The notes under the pieces: generated by a model
The model's input: the letters and a program-made list of their open reading frames with translations, nothing else
Database searches by the model: none
What the model was told of the DNA's origin: nothing
Translations under genes and position numbers: made by a program
Shown: one piece after another, positions 12,601 to 26,949 of the stretch
Numbering within the stretch: the first letter of the stretch is position 1
Layout of the letters: the number at the start of each line of letters is the position of its first letter
Source: Trochalopteron elliotii
Lineage: Eukaryota; Chordata; Aves; Passeriformes; Leiothrichidae
Direction of reading: 5' to 3'
DNA length: 64,000 nt
NCBI GenBank assembly: GCA_024734555.1
Contig: JANPWX010000038.1
Span: forward strand, 3,296,758 to 3,360,757

Positions 12601-14389
12601 GTCAAATGCCTGGCTTTACCTCTGGTACTTTAAGGTATGATGACTTTGAAGTTCTTGCAAGATTCTTCTGACAAGTTATGGTTTGGACCAGCTGTAGTTC
12701 AGTTCCCTTGTTTTATCTAGGCTTAAAAGCTGTGTTGTAAAAGTAGGGATGCAGATCTATCCCAAAGATTCAATTCCTTTCTTGGACACCTCTCTTGCAA
12801 GTCACTGAGTTTGGCTGATCATAGCTCAAAAGCCTTCATAGAGCTCTGTGTCAAGAATGATAGGAGCGAGTGTACTGGTAGTTCTCAGGATTCCACTAAA
12901 TTTTTAAATCACAGATTGTTCAGATGCAGCCACTGAAAATTTGCATCACCCTGTGTTTCCTGGAGATTCTTAGTCAATGAAAGGAGCTTAATAGGAAGAA
13001 GTCTGACCTTGATGTTATCCTACCACAAATCTCGTACTTGCAGTTCCAAATTTTGATGCTTTCTCTCAAAACGAGTTTATAGACACTTCATTTCATCCAA
13101 ATTCTTCTTGTGTGAAGATTACTAGTGGATTAACTGAGCAAGAAACTAAGATGACTGCAGTTCATATCTATGTTGGTAAAGGAATAGTCAGAGATGTGGG
13201 ACTTGGCCTGTTGCAATCTCCTCTTTTTCTTCCTGTGTCGTTCTAAATAAGAACAAACGTTCTCACAATGTTTTAGAAGAATTTTCACTCCCTAGTGCAT
13301 CCACACCCATCCTACCTCGCCGTTAATTAGGGTCTGAATGAGAGTCCCTTTTCTTTCTGTCTGATCTCACTCGCTGGGTTGTGACGATGAGTGTTACAAC
13401 CTTTGTGGAAGTGTGTGCAAGGCAGCCGGGCTGTAACTCACCCATCCCTCACCTTATCACTGATGACAACCCTACTTGGTTTTACAGTCCATTTCTCCGG
13501 CTGGAATTCAGCCAGGACAGGTTGGTACCTCTACTCTTTCAAAAGGTGTTTTGTATTTTTGAGTGACCTGAAGTGGTCTGGGCTGGGGCTATACCTTTGG
13601 TAAATGCTGCTTCAGTAGGCTGTACCCATGTGCTAAGATAGATATTCCTTCGTTACCAGCTCACAGGAAAGAGTGCCAGCTACTTACACCTCTGTCATCA
13701 CTTTCCACACAACCTGGATTGCGTTATATTAATATTAACTTTATATTGTATTACAGTTATTAATAAGACAGCAAGGAATGTTGTTACATATTTTTAGCAG
13801 TGGAACAAGTTGGGACAAATAGTAGCAGTGAGCTCTCAAGTAGGCCCAGCTACCTAGAAACATCTGCAACTATCTGGCATATGAAACTAGTGAAGACTTG
13901 GAAGTTCACTGTCCACGTCATCAGCTTAACACATATGTACCACAAAAATGCATTGTGGTTTCCAATTCCAAACAGTTAAAAAGAAGTAATTCTGTCATTT
14001 CCATCATTTTAAGGATGCTTAAAAAAAAAAAAAAAAAGGCTTAGACCTCTTCCTTTACTTTCGGTATGATGACTTGACTTTAGTAGTTATACTTCTCAAC
14101 TGACCCTCTATCTATTTTGTGAGGAGGATATTTATTTTTTTATTTTTAAAAATCCTGGAAATTTGCTAATTATGGTCCTGCATGCCTAATTGATATGGTT
14201 AAATAGGGACAATGCATTATTATTAATCTTTTAGTCATATCAGTCATCATTTTACATGGTAGTGATCATTAGGCTGAACAGAAAGGATGGGGTGACTGGA
14301 AAAGCAGCTTCATCTTCTTTTAGTTGTAGTTCTAGAGGGGTTTTTATGACAAAGTATATATACTTGGAAAAATGAAACTGACAGTGTCG

Positions 14390-14437
14390 TCTTGTGTTTA
14401 CTAAAAATTAAACTCTTGTGTTTACTAACAATTAAAC
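14390..14437. repeat. 24-bp tandem duplication
   Basis: Two adjacent 24-base copies begin TCTTGTGTTTACTAA and end ATTAAAC. They differ at a single position (A to C). No function is apparent; replication slippage or a recent short duplication would explain it. Confidence 0.95.
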
Positions 14438-17400
14438 TGTTAGTATGGGGATGATAAGAGGAAGCTGCATAAATAAACAAGTTGTAATACAAAGTAAAGT
14501 CGGGTGTGTGTGGTTACATGCAGTAGTGGAGAGTTGTGTATGGTTTGAAGCATTATGTTCATCAGCCACAAAAGTAGTAAGCTGTATCTTGTGCAGTTGT
14601 ATTGCTTTAACTGTAGTGATACAGATAAGGCAATACACTTTTCCTCTTGTGCACAGCATGCATGATGATATTGGAATAAAATGCACTTACAGATAGCTTG
14701 TATTTCCCTATTTAGGAAAGAAAGAAAGTTTACTTTCATCTTGGTTTCTGTGTTGTCTTCTCTTCTAGAAGCTACAGTCTATGCTAGTTAAAAAGATAGT
14801 TTTAAGTAACTTTGATATTGGTTAAAAAATAAAAATGAGGGATGTTTCAGTGCTGCTCCTTGAAGTTAGTTACTTCAGATTTACTTATGAGCTCTTCAAC
14901 CTTTGTAAGTGAAACTGAGAAGATAAGTATTTTCTCTAGAATTGTAAATATACTACTGCAGCCACAAGTAACGGCATCAGAGGTAAAGTAGCTGCTCCAG
15001 CTTCTGGTGAGATGTCTGTGAATTTTCTGTTTAGGTTTTTTTTGGATGGCTTTGTTATCGACAAAGAGAAGATTAGGTCCCTGGAGTGTGTCTGGTGGGG
15101 TTTTTCTGCATGTTCAGTGTGAACCACCTGGCATGATTTGGGGGCTGTCAAAGAAGACACTTGTAGCTCTCATAGCTGTGCCAGCCAGGTTGCTTATCTG
15201 AGTGTCATATGCCAGGTAAAGCTAGTTGAAAAAGCACATTGTGTCTGCTTTCTTACTTCATTGTGGCAAGGCTTCCAAGGAAAGAACATAATAGTGGAGT
15301 GTGCAGTCAGGAAACCAATAGGAGTCTCATCTGTGCTAGTGAAATGCCAAGTGGGGACTTGTGCCTGTTTCTTCTCAGTGTGGAATAAAAAGTTTTCTCC
15401 AAGTGCCAGTGATGAACCCATTCTAGCTATGGGGTAGACATTAATAGACTTCTAGTGCTTGGAAGGACTTGGCATTTTACGGGTAGTGAAAAAATTGAAA
15501 AAAACCCCACATATCTGTGCTCTGTTTATTACCATACTGCAGCAGCTGGCCCTGGAGCATGACCTTTGACTCCACACACAAAGGGTTGTTATTTTCCCCT
15601 TCAGCTCTAGCATTGTGAGGGACTTGGCTTGTGAAAATCTTGAGTCCTCTGCCCTCTTTATAGGAGGTCTCGGTGCCTCTGTCATGGAAGACCCTTCCAG
15701 ATTTGCCAGGCATAGAATTAGGGATACCTGTTTCAGATTGCTGAAATTGTAAGATTTTTCTGTGCTGCCCTGCCTCACAGGCAGGAAGGACCTTATTGTC
15801 TGACTATTGTTTATAAAAAGTAAGTGAATTTGCAGGACTTTGTGTTTTGGTTTGGGTTTATTAATTTTTGTCAAAAGGGTGCAAGGACTGGGAAGCTTTA
15901 TAGTGGTGAGTGCCAAGGAGATACAGATTCACATATGTCTTGTTATGAAACTCTGCTGATCCTAAGGCTTTCTGAATTTCAGAAATCCCCCCCATGAGGC
16001 ACATTTCATCACACTCCTTTGTTTAGGCATCTTTATAGGAAATTGTAATGTGATTTGAAAATAGGTGGTTTTTTTTAAAAACTGTGTTACTGAGGAAGAA
16101 AAGGTGCTGCTAAATTACACTGTTGTGCTTCTCAGTCTCTACATGTGTTAATTTAGTGTTTTCATCATTCCTTTTCAAGTACTCGACCATGCTACTAGTT
16201 GATTTGAGCTTCAGTTATAAATGCAAGCGACCTGTAACCCCAGTGACTACGAGTAAGGCAGTCAGGCTTCATTCACAAGTGGAAAAGCAGTGTATTTTAT
16301 TTCAGACAGATGTGACTGACTTATCCTGTATGAGCATTCTAAATGATTCATGTATTGCAATGATCATTGCTGGTCACAGCTGAAGGACTGTCATCTTACT
16401 GTGATTTTTTTTTGTTCTGGTTTGATTATAATACATGAGGTGTTTTTGTCTGGGACTACACAAGGCAGAAAGAAATGCAGCTCTTCTGGGTTTAGTATCC
16501 ACAGTTGTGTTTGCCTGTGACCCGAGCATTCCTGTAGTGTCTTATACACAGCCTTCACTTTATACTATAGAATTGCTCTTTAGTTTACTTGGTTATGTCC
16601 CACTTATTTTTGCACAGAAGTGAGCTTAAATAACTGCAGGTAATGCACTTAGATTTGTTATACTTGCCTTGTAGACAGTAATGTGTTCTTGTTTAGATGC
16701 TGATTTCAATTGTTGCTTTTTTTAGCGTAATTAAAAAGTCTGCTTGTGTTATTTCAGAAGTATTGTTTCAGCTACTGTGTGGTGGAGTTACTGGATATTA
16801 TTTTGCCTTATGTATGCATTACTGTAGTTATGCTTCTTCTAGACTGAGCTTTGTCTGGGATGAAAAATGAGTCATTTTTCTGACAAAGCTGAGAGTTGTG
16901 GGGGAAAGTGGTGGAAGAAAATCCTCATCTTTTAGAAGTAAAAGAAGCATAGTTTCTGAGACTTAAGATCGGTGTCTCAGTTCAGATGCTGCTGAATTAT
17001 GCTTTTAGGTTTTCTGTCTTCTTAACGTTTTTTGCTTAGTTTTGAAACATGGATGAAAGCACCGCCAGTTATCAATGTGAATTTATGTTAAGCCTAGGGT
17101 GTGCCTATATCTTTGAGTTTCTGAACTTATTATTCAGAGACTCTGAATCTGATTTTTTGGTGCCTTCATTTCATTTGGCCAAAGACAAGTGATCAGCACT
17201 CAAAAATGTGCCCTTTGGAGAAATGACCACCTGTAGAAAGTTTGACATCTGGGAGCTTGTTGTAATGGAGAGAATTATCTCAAAATACAGAATTCTTTCT
17301 TTGCTAATTAGATGTGCCCATAATTAATATATGTGTTTAGCTTGAAAGTCCTCAGAATATGTATGTGTTCCTTGTAGTCTTTTTCTCTCTCTCATCAAGG

Positions 17401-20400
17401 GGTTTGAAGGAAGTGTTTCCTAATGGTCATTTGTATAAATATGAAGAGGAAGAGGATACTGTTTAGGCTACTTTTCAGGGGCTGTATCAAAAAAGATTAA
17501 TGGTCCCAGGAAACCGGTAATGGAACGTAGCCGTAAGCTTCCTCACATCACTGATTAGTATTCAGACATAGTTTTAGTGTATGAAGGTCTTTACTATTTG
17601 ATGAATCATATAACTATATCCTAGAGAATAAGTGATTGCACTGTGGTGTCACCTGTTTTTGTTCTGATAGTCTCAAAGCATTAAGTCTGATCCTGTCTGT
17701 TACATAGCAAGGCTCTTTTTTAAAATTTTTTAAAAAAATCTCTGTATAGTTGTATGGGAAAAGCCTGAAAATATGACTCGTGAAGATTAAAAACACAGCA
17801 AGAGTATAACATTTTTAAATAATATTCATGTAAAAATATATTGGCTTGAAAATCTTAATTTTTTTTTTTGTTGTTGTTGTTATGAAAGACGGGTATTTAA
17901 AAGCATCCTTGCAAATGTTGTAACTGCTACCTCAGCACAAGATTTCAGGAAAGCCAGAATGAGGGCTGTTCAGAGTTGGCAAAGCTAAAGGCATCTGAAC
18001 ACCTGCCAGTTAAGGTAGAAGGGTATTGATTTTCAAGATTGCCAAAATGTTTTCTGTCTTTCATAAGCGGTAAATCGTATTGAAAGAAATTGGGGTAAAA
18101 CTGTCATTGGTTTTAATGTTTTCTTTTGTGGTCTGTTAACAAAGATGAGTGAGATGGGAGTGTGTGCTCTGCCAGTAAAGACATCGGCTACCACGGAGCA
18201 GCTGCCTGTCTGGTGCTGCTCCTCCCAACATTGACTCCTGTTTGCCACCATGCTCTCTCAACATGTTTCAACATGTAATTGCATTGGCCTGTATACAGCA
18301 ATGTGGCTGTCTTGGACTTTAATCCTTGCCATTGTAAGAGTGCTGATTGAATTGCAGGCTAAAAATAGGCTGTACTCAGACATGTCGTGTGCTATCAGTT
18401 GCACTCTGCTTTGGCAGTCTGTTGGTAACATGACATAATTAAAAGTTGACAAAGGCCATAGGCAGAATGCTGTCCCGTGATTTCTAGGATTTAATGCTTG
18501 AAGAAGGTATTTTCTTAACTTGACGAATTTGGCTCACATGGTTACAGCTCAAATAAATGACCTACTATAGTATTCTTCGATAGTTCTGGTAGGCTGTTGA
18601 AAGAATGTCCTTGCCTTAAGCCCTTTCTTTAGACTGATGTTGCTTCTGTGAGAAAGCCACTGGTAATAGACCATAGCATTTGGAAATCATTACAGCTAGG
18701 TGTGGTTTGAGTGACAAAAAGGAGATTAGAAATATTTTTCAGTGCAGTGTAAGTTGAGCTATATTTACTTCCTTTATGTTATTACACTTTGTCACTGATA
18801 TTCCAACAAATTTTTCAGGAAGATATATGCAGCTGAGAAGAGGGAAATAGCTTACTATCTTGTGAGTAATCATCAGCTAGTGTTATTTTAAGAAGTTTCA
18901 AGGGAGATTGATTAAAATTATGCTTTCATGTTCTTCACCAAATTAGATTTCTTGAAATAAAAACAGTAATCTAAATGTCTGAGATAGTTAAGCATCAATT
19001 CATAAAATATGGTTTGAAGAAATACTCTAAAGGAAAAAATCCCAACCTTTTTCCTCAGTGAATTCTGCTGAAGGAACTACAATGGGATGAAGGCTGACTC
19101 TGTGTTTAGTTGTTAAAATCAGAGAAGGGAAAGTAAGCTACAAATAATTACTGTGAAAAGATTACTTTCTTGGACATTTGTGTGTATATGTAGATACAAT
19201 CAAAGTAATATTAATCCTGCCTTTGTTTTCTCATGTTTATTATTTGTCCATTTCTTCAAAATAAGTCAAGGCTGAAGTGCGTTCCGTAGGTGAGTCATAG
19301 GAGGTTATTATTGAAGCCACACCTCTGTGGTCCTTTTTAACCAGCTGGATGCTTGACAGTTTAAATAAAGTGACTGATTTCGTGCTGTATTTCCATGTGG
19401 CTACGAATAAGTTGTATGGTTCAAGTTATTTCTGAAGGTAGATTTTTGAGACAACCAAAGACTGATGGAGTAGGGTGAGGGTACATGATAAGAAAGAAAA
19501 GAAAGTCTATGAAGTTTTCCTGGCCCAGAATCAAGAATACAATCATGAGCAGGTCGCTGGCCAAATTTAGTATCTCTTGTAGACTGCACTTTGTCACTCG
19601 TAACTTGAATAGGTGTTATGTCAAGATTCAAGGAGAATCTGTTCTGGCAAACCAACCCCCTTGTTTATTTTTGGATATCTCTGTTTAATATTGATGGGAT
19701 TTGTTGTGAGAAGTCCTAATTAGCTGTTTGGGCAAGTCTGAGTGATTTGGCTTGAATGTTCTTACCATAGCCTGTAACACCATAGTTGTGTGAACTTGTG
19801 CCTGTCCTACCAGAGAATTTGGCTCATGTTTGCTGTTGCAGTGGAACCTGTTTTGGCTTGACTGTAAAGCTGTCACCGCTGGGCAATGACCTGAGTGGCG
19901 CTCATATTAGTGTCTGCCTTTATGAGCTACTAATGGAAACGGAAAACCCTATTTACTTAATCAGATGCTTTTGAAGCTAATTACTGGTTTTTTTTTGTTT
20001 GTCTTCTGGAGAAGGGAGGTGAGTGCAAATCCCCAACCACAGAATGCTTATACAAACACATGGAGGTGTTTGGGGAGTTACAAAGGCCTGTGTAGCAAAG
20101 CAGGCTATGTGGTTTGTGCCATGTCTCACTCTTCGTACCCATCCCCTTTCTGCTTTCCATTATTGCTGCCTATGCTATATCAGAAGGCATAAGCTCAGTT
20201 TAGGGCTGATGTGGGTCAATGTGAGTCAGTCTCCTCAAGGAGACAGATTTTGGCAATTGATGATAACTGCTTTGTTATTCTTCATGGGTTGCACCATGGT
20301 GATGGGCATTTGGCCAATGGGGCACCTGTCTGGAGTAACCAGGGCTTGCTCCTTTCTTGAACTATAGGCGACAGAGGAAGGAAAGTCTGTTCTTTTTTAA

Positions 20401-20852
20401 GAAAAGGGTTATTTAAAAGCCAGAAATAGCATTGTAATTGCTTGATTCTCAGAAGCAATTTCTGGAGGGCTGTCTATGAAAGGGGTGCAGCTGTAACCTC
20501 CAATGCTTACAAAAGGATAAGCAAGTAAGGAAATTCCATTTGAACTGTGCAGTACAACCTAATATTGAAAGCCTTGTTGTACTGCCCATATTCCTGAGTT
20601 ACATTTGGGAAATTCTTACTGTTAGTTGCAGACATGCTTGCAGTGGGTCACATAAAGATGATTCGTTAATTTTTTGAGGCCACTGAGTGAAGAGCTTCTG
20701 TTTGAAGTAGAGAAGAGTTGAAGCTTTGAAAGACATCAGTACAGAAGGGCAGAACTGGTAGAGTTGCTATGCTAGACCACACAGAAGAACCAAACAAAAG
20801 CCTTGTAATACAGAGAAAGTCTACCTCACCCCTGGAGGCACATGTATATTTG

Positions 20853-20878
20853 TGAAGAATGCAAATGAAGAATGCAAA
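20853..20878. repeat. 13-bp perfect tandem duplication
   Basis: TGAAGAATGCAAA occurs twice in direct succession without mismatch. Confidence 0.95.
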
Positions 20879-23800
20879 ACAAATTTTCTTTCCTGTATCA
20901 AGTCTTGGAAAATAGCCATTTCATCTTCCCAGAGACACAAAAGGTTTTGGAGCATGGACCATTGTCTCTCTGGGTGCAGGAGTGGGTGTGTTGGTAGAGA
21001 AGAGCAGTGCCTGGGATTCCAGGTGAAGCATTTCAGCTGAATGTCTCCTAATGGCAAAATTTGCATGACGTTTAAATAGCAAGGTTGCTGCTGCAGATTA
21101 CAGAGTTAATGTTTTGTTTATGAAGTTTTCCTTTGAGCATTATATTACGACCTTAGCATAGTCTCCTGAAGTACAAAACAAAGTACTAAGCTGATGATCC
21201 ATCTTTTATTGGCACCTTGTTTTGTTCTGGTTCAGGAGCAAAAAGGTTTGTACATAATCTGTTGTTTTATGATTTGGAGGCAGGGGAATTATTTTGTTTT
21301 CTTTAAATTCTTCAAACATTTTAAAGTGAAAATAAGCTTAAGAAATATGTCTGTTGCCAGGGAAAAAGATATGACGTCTATCCAACTTCCCTGAATTAAC
21401 TGTTATATTTCAGCCAGCCCCTGAGAAAATTTTTGCAACTCATTTCACTTATGAGTTGCTATCCAGTTGTTTTATTTGTCCAGAGGAAAAATTACATTTA
21501 TATCATGGTCTCATCAGTGTCAGAGCAGCAAGTTGCTGTGAGGAAAACTGGCTTTTACTGTATATTGGGTGAAACATATTTAAGCCATGGTTTTAATATG
21601 CTAGTCCAATGTACTAAAAATGCCCAGTTAGTGCAATAAAACTGTATCCAGATGGACTATTTTGTCTCAAGTGTAAACCTCATGTGTTTAGAAGTACTTA
21701 GTTGAATGCTTGTTGGAAAAAGTTTTTGGGATGAAAAGTTTTACAGAATATGTCAGGATAGTCATGTCAGTATCTGCTTAAGCAGTTGATTTTTGAACAG
21801 GGCTCTTACCAACATTTAGTTTCCTTTGCCAGAAGGGATCTATATCCATTTCTCACCTCTAAGGAGAAGGCTGAAAATGTTAAATGTGGATCATTCCACA
21901 TTTGCATTAAAAGTAGAAGAAATCCAACATACAAGACAGTGATGATGTGTGACAATATGACCCATGCTGCAATCGGCAATCACCCTAGTTTTGGAACGTT
22001 GAATCCTATCATTCACATAGAAAAGGTGTTAATGAGACTTCCCTTTGGGATGTACTTCTTTTAATGGACTTAAGAATCTTCTAACTGTCATGTTTCCTAT
22101 GAGAATGTTACTGATATTTGAAATCATATTTATGAGTAAGAACTCTGTTTAAAAAGTAGAATATATTTTTGCTATTCAATTCAAGTCATTTAAACTGAAG
22201 AAAGTAAAGAAGAAATTTATAAATGGGAACCTTAATAAAAATGTCATATTAAATTAAACTTTTGATTTGAGAGCAAGATTTTTTGAGCTACCTTCATTTT
22301 TGGGAGACACATAGAAAATGAATGATGGGAAGATAGTTGTTTGCAAAATATTTGCTGTTGGAGGAAGACACCATGTTGGCATATGTGGTGAAAGACTCTA
22401 GATATGTAAGGTGATCTCTGCACAAATATATTTTAATGAATTTTAATCTTATTTAACAGATTGTAGCAGGACAGTTTTCAAAGGTGGGCATATTTTCTCC
22501 ATGCTCTTGATAACAGTGCTGGCTAAAACTTTGACTCCAGATCTTACAATAAGTACTTTTGGTATTTTCCTGTGTGTCTCCATAGCACAGTGGTGGGTGA
22601 CTGACTGGTACTTGAAAGCCATTTTCCTACTTGCTTAGCTATCTCCACTGAGGTTTTCTAGAAATGGGTCAGAGGAGACATTTTTCTTGCAAGTTTGAAT
22701 CATCTTGAATTGGATGTGGTGGAGTAGTAGGCCACGAGTATGACCTTAATATGCAGCTCAGCTGGATTCTCAAATGTTATTTTTCCAAGAGCTCTTTATA
22801 GTGAAATAATGGCTTAAACAGTAAGTTTCTGTGCACTGTCCTTGTGTAAATTACAATAATTGTTTTACTATCCAAACCCAAGGTACTTTTTTCAGATATA
22901 TTGTAGATGTTATTTGGCTACTGAATGAACATTTAGTGCCTGTATGCATGCTTTATTCTGCTTTTTGTGATGACTACATACTTCTGTTGTCTGCTACCCC
23001 TTTGTTAGTGGTTTTTCATCATGCTGTCAAATTATTCAGTATTCATAACATAAGAATAAGCAGCTTCTGGTTTATACTTGTCTATTGAACCTGATTGTTC
23101 TTCTGCTTCTTCTTTTTCCTGGAAAAAGTAAATACCCTTTTTTGGTATTGTAATTATTGTTTTGTCACAAGCCATCATTTAGGCTTATAGTAACAGTCAT
23201 CCAACAACCGCTATAGGCTTTACATGAAATCTGTTGCATTTTTTATATTTTTTAGGTTTGCAAACAAATGAAATGCAACCAAGTGAAGCTGGACATGTTT
23301 AAGGGTAACTCAGCAGAGTGGTTTGTCAACCAAAAACCCTCCCAGCAGAAAATCAACCACAGCTAGTAATGAACATGGATTCCTTTCTCTTCATATCCTG
23401 TTGAGATTTCAGCAACCGCTATGTCTGTTCAGCTCAAAGCAGGGTCAGCTTGTCATCATGACACCACTGTTTAGCAATCAGGGCTGATCTTTCTGGAGTA
23501 GAAACTGCTGAATGACTTGATTTCACTCTTTGAAAGATGATCATGGTGTACTTAAAAGGTCTATGACCAGGGAAGATAATCTCTTGAATGTTTAATGCGA
23601 AATGTACCACTGTTCTCAAGTTGACTTGTGTCACCTGAAGCTAAATTCCAGCCAAGGCTGTAGTGGCAGGGAAGCATGGATAATTGGGTTAGCCTTTGGC
23701 ATGTTATGTGTTCATATACTGAGGTTCTCTTGTATGCATTTCTGCAATGGGGCCCTCTGTGCTGTGGAGGTCTTGTTGTTTTATGGAATCAGTTTCCTGG

Positions 23801-26262
23801 TTTGGTGTCTCATGAAACTGTGTGACTAAGAGCTATTGCTGTCACTGTGCTTGAATAGTTGCCTTTGCTTAACAGGGAACCCTACTACGCCCACAGCTCA
23901 CAGGGTCGTTAAGGTGTACAAGTATCTTTGCAATTTAGACCATCTCAATACTGAAAAGGTACTGATGAAAAGTTACTGCATATGCCCAACAGATGAAATC
24001 TTTAATCCACTGTTTCTCAAAGCTAATGAGGGGAGCCTAATGCTGGGATTGAGAGATCCAACATAAGCTCAAATTGCAAAGCTTCACTTGCAGGATTTCT
24101 GTCAGTCATGTATTTGCAGCGTTCTTGGCTTTTGTTTTCAATGATGGACTTTGAGTTGTGATTCCCCTCCAGCATAATGACAAAGTTACCACTTACATAA
24201 TAATTGCAAAGTATAGAAGAAATTGATGGCAGATCTATGCCCTACGCTGTTTACAACCCCCACCTCGATTATTTAATAAGTGGTTTCTAAAGAAGGACTG
24301 TTTATTCACTAGTAATCAATATTTTCATGTGGTTCTGGAAGGGCAGTCAGGACAAATGAATTGTGTCTATTAACTTTTCTATTGGTTTGTAGGGCTTGCA
24401 TTTACTCATGCAGTTACTCATCAGTGCAATTTCTTTTTATAAATATAATGCAATTTCATATCGTAAACACTATGTCTAATTGGAAAAGGAGAGAGAAAAA
24501 GGGAAATCTCATAGATTTCTCTTACTAGAAGTGTTTTTGTGCACCATTGAATGTAAAATCAAGATTTAAAAATTTTTGCTAGTGCAGCTCAAGATAGAAC
24601 TTTGTACATTTGGTCTTATAAAAATATAAATCAAATTAAATATGATCTTCTCTCTGTTCAGGAAGAACAGCTAATTGAGACAAGAAAAGACTGCCTTCAG
24701 AGCTCTAGCTCTGGAGATACTCTAAGCAAATCCTTGTAAACTGTGTTGCCAGAACTTTCTGCTTTGTTCTGAGAGTCAGGAGGTATTGAAGCTGATTCCG
24801 TGGAGATTTATGGAATAAATAACTGTGCTTATGGTGTGAATGAAAAGTTGGTGTATAACCATGAGTATGATAGAGACCCCATTCCTGTTACTGTTGAGAG
24901 TGAGTAAGGAGTACTGAGTGAGGAGAACACTTTTTGTTTGCTCCTGAAAAATCAGGACCTTCATCTCTTCCTGCTTGATATTTCTCAATATATTTTTGTG
25001 ACTGTCAGAGAAATTTGTGTGCAAAATCTGTCTGTTCCTACAGGTGGACATGCAGAGTCCCAGTATCTTCTCTGGGAATTGTGCCTGTATGTCTATGAGG
25101 AGTAGGAGGTGCTGCTGCCAGAAAAATCCAACAGGAGTACATTAAATAAACCTGCAAACCTGGTCTTGTGTAGTGCTTCCCAAGATGGCAGCTGACATAT
25201 TTCCTGTTTAAAAAAAGCATATGGTATTAATTTTTCTGCTGTCTCAGGAAAAAAGCCTGCAAAGAGAAACAGGATTCTTTTCTGAGATGGTGAGCCTTTC
25301 CTCAGGTCTGAAATAGAAGTAGGAACTCTGAGGCCTGAATGTCAGAGCATTCTGTGATAGCTTAACTGGATCATGTTAACATGACAAACAATTTGAGAGG
25401 GAAGGTGGCTAATAACTGGGGTACAGAGACAATGTTAGCAAAGGTGGGGAGAAATGGCAGAAGTTGCTGCCTGCAAGACATCCAAAAGTTACCTATCAAT
25501 GAGGAAAAGCAGAAGGAGACGTGAATTTTGGCTACTGAGATAACATGATCTTCAAGGGTTCTGCATCTTACTATGTAAAAGATAAGTCTGCACATCATTA
25601 AAGCTACAAGACTGTCCAAGGTTTACAGAAATGAAAACCAGCCCTCATTTCAACCTACTGCATGTAATTATAGAGATGATGTATCTTTTAATTAGATTCT
25701 TTCTGTCAAATTTTTCTTGCATAGTATGCCAAACAAGGATACAGATATGCAAAACACTTCTAAGAGGCAAGGACTAGGAAGATTTAATTGCTGCTCACTC
25801 TTTCAAATAATCCCGAAACTATCTGGTGCAGTCTGCACCTATAGCCTATGAATACATTTGTAATAATCTCATATGCAACTTGTTGGAAAGACCATATTCA
25901 TGCCTGTCACGAAGAAAAACTAAGTTTTGAGTTTTAGATATCTGAGACATCTGGAAGGGCCATGAATTTCCTGGTGGAAAACCTTCTCAGTGAAACATCT
26001 GGGGCTTATTTCTCTGTCTAAAACCAAATAACCTGAAAACTGTTTGAAGCATGTATTTAAACATAATAACTCACAGGATATTTGCTCTACCCACGAAGAG
26101 CAATGAAATGCTTCAGAAAAAAAGAGCACAAAAAGCCCAATCTGAAATGCCTCTGCTGCAGAAATTAAAGTATAATTTTCAAAATAAAGGAAGAGTAGGA
26201 AGGTCTTGCATTCACAGTTGCTTTTTGCACTGAGCTGACACTTAGCGAAAATGCTTTCTGAT

Positions 26263-26324
26263 TTTTTTTTTGGTTGGAGTTTTTTTGGCTTTTTTTTTTT
26301 TTTTTGTTTGTTTGTTTGTTTTTT
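26263..26324. repeat. T-rich tract with (GTTT)n
   Basis: Two poly-T runs are separated by short G-containing spacers and followed by several GTTT units. Similar T-rich runs recur at about 26582 and 26637. No coding content. Confidence 0.85.
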
Positions 26325-26949
26325 ATGGAGGGAAAAACTGTATTTTTAATTTCTTACTTTGAACCTTCATTATGCCTGACTAAAGGGTTCATTCTTCTCC
26401 TGTTTTAGGATGATTGAGTCAGCTATTCCTTGCCTGACCAAGCTGAGCAACCATAGATGTTGTTTTCTTTTTAATTGGGCTTCACAATGGCTTTTGGATC
26501 ATCAAAAACTTTGTGCTACTTAGGTTGTCAGCATTTTTGCAGTCTTTGGATCTTTGTTTGTTGGTTTGTGTTTTGTTTGGGTTTTTTTTTTCCATTGGAC
26601 CACTGCCAGGATGGGCGTCCATGTTGCCTCTTGCCTTTTTTTTTTTTTCTTCTGTTTAAATTTATTTTTTGCTCTGGAAGTGGAAGGTCATCCAGAAGCA
26701 CTGCAGGCAGGAGAAGAGTGAGTATGCATGGCCACAGGAATGCTTCTAGGTGCCCAGGGTTTCTGTGGCTGTGTACCAACCAACTACAACAGCAAAGCAC
26801 TCGTGGAGAATTTCAAAACTGTCTCCTCTTTCATGGACTGCCTTTTGAATGCATCCCCAATATTCAGTCCTTGTTCTGCCCCTTATAAATGGAGAAGGAC
26901 TAGTGTTTCTAGAGGGGACTGTGTGTGCACTGCAAAAATAATGGGTAGA

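Noticed and set aside
15452..15916. 154-codon minus-strand frame, with a 78-codon frame overlapping
   Set aside because: No recognisable domain and a composition typical of random AT-rich translation; it lies antisense inside the putative intron without support.
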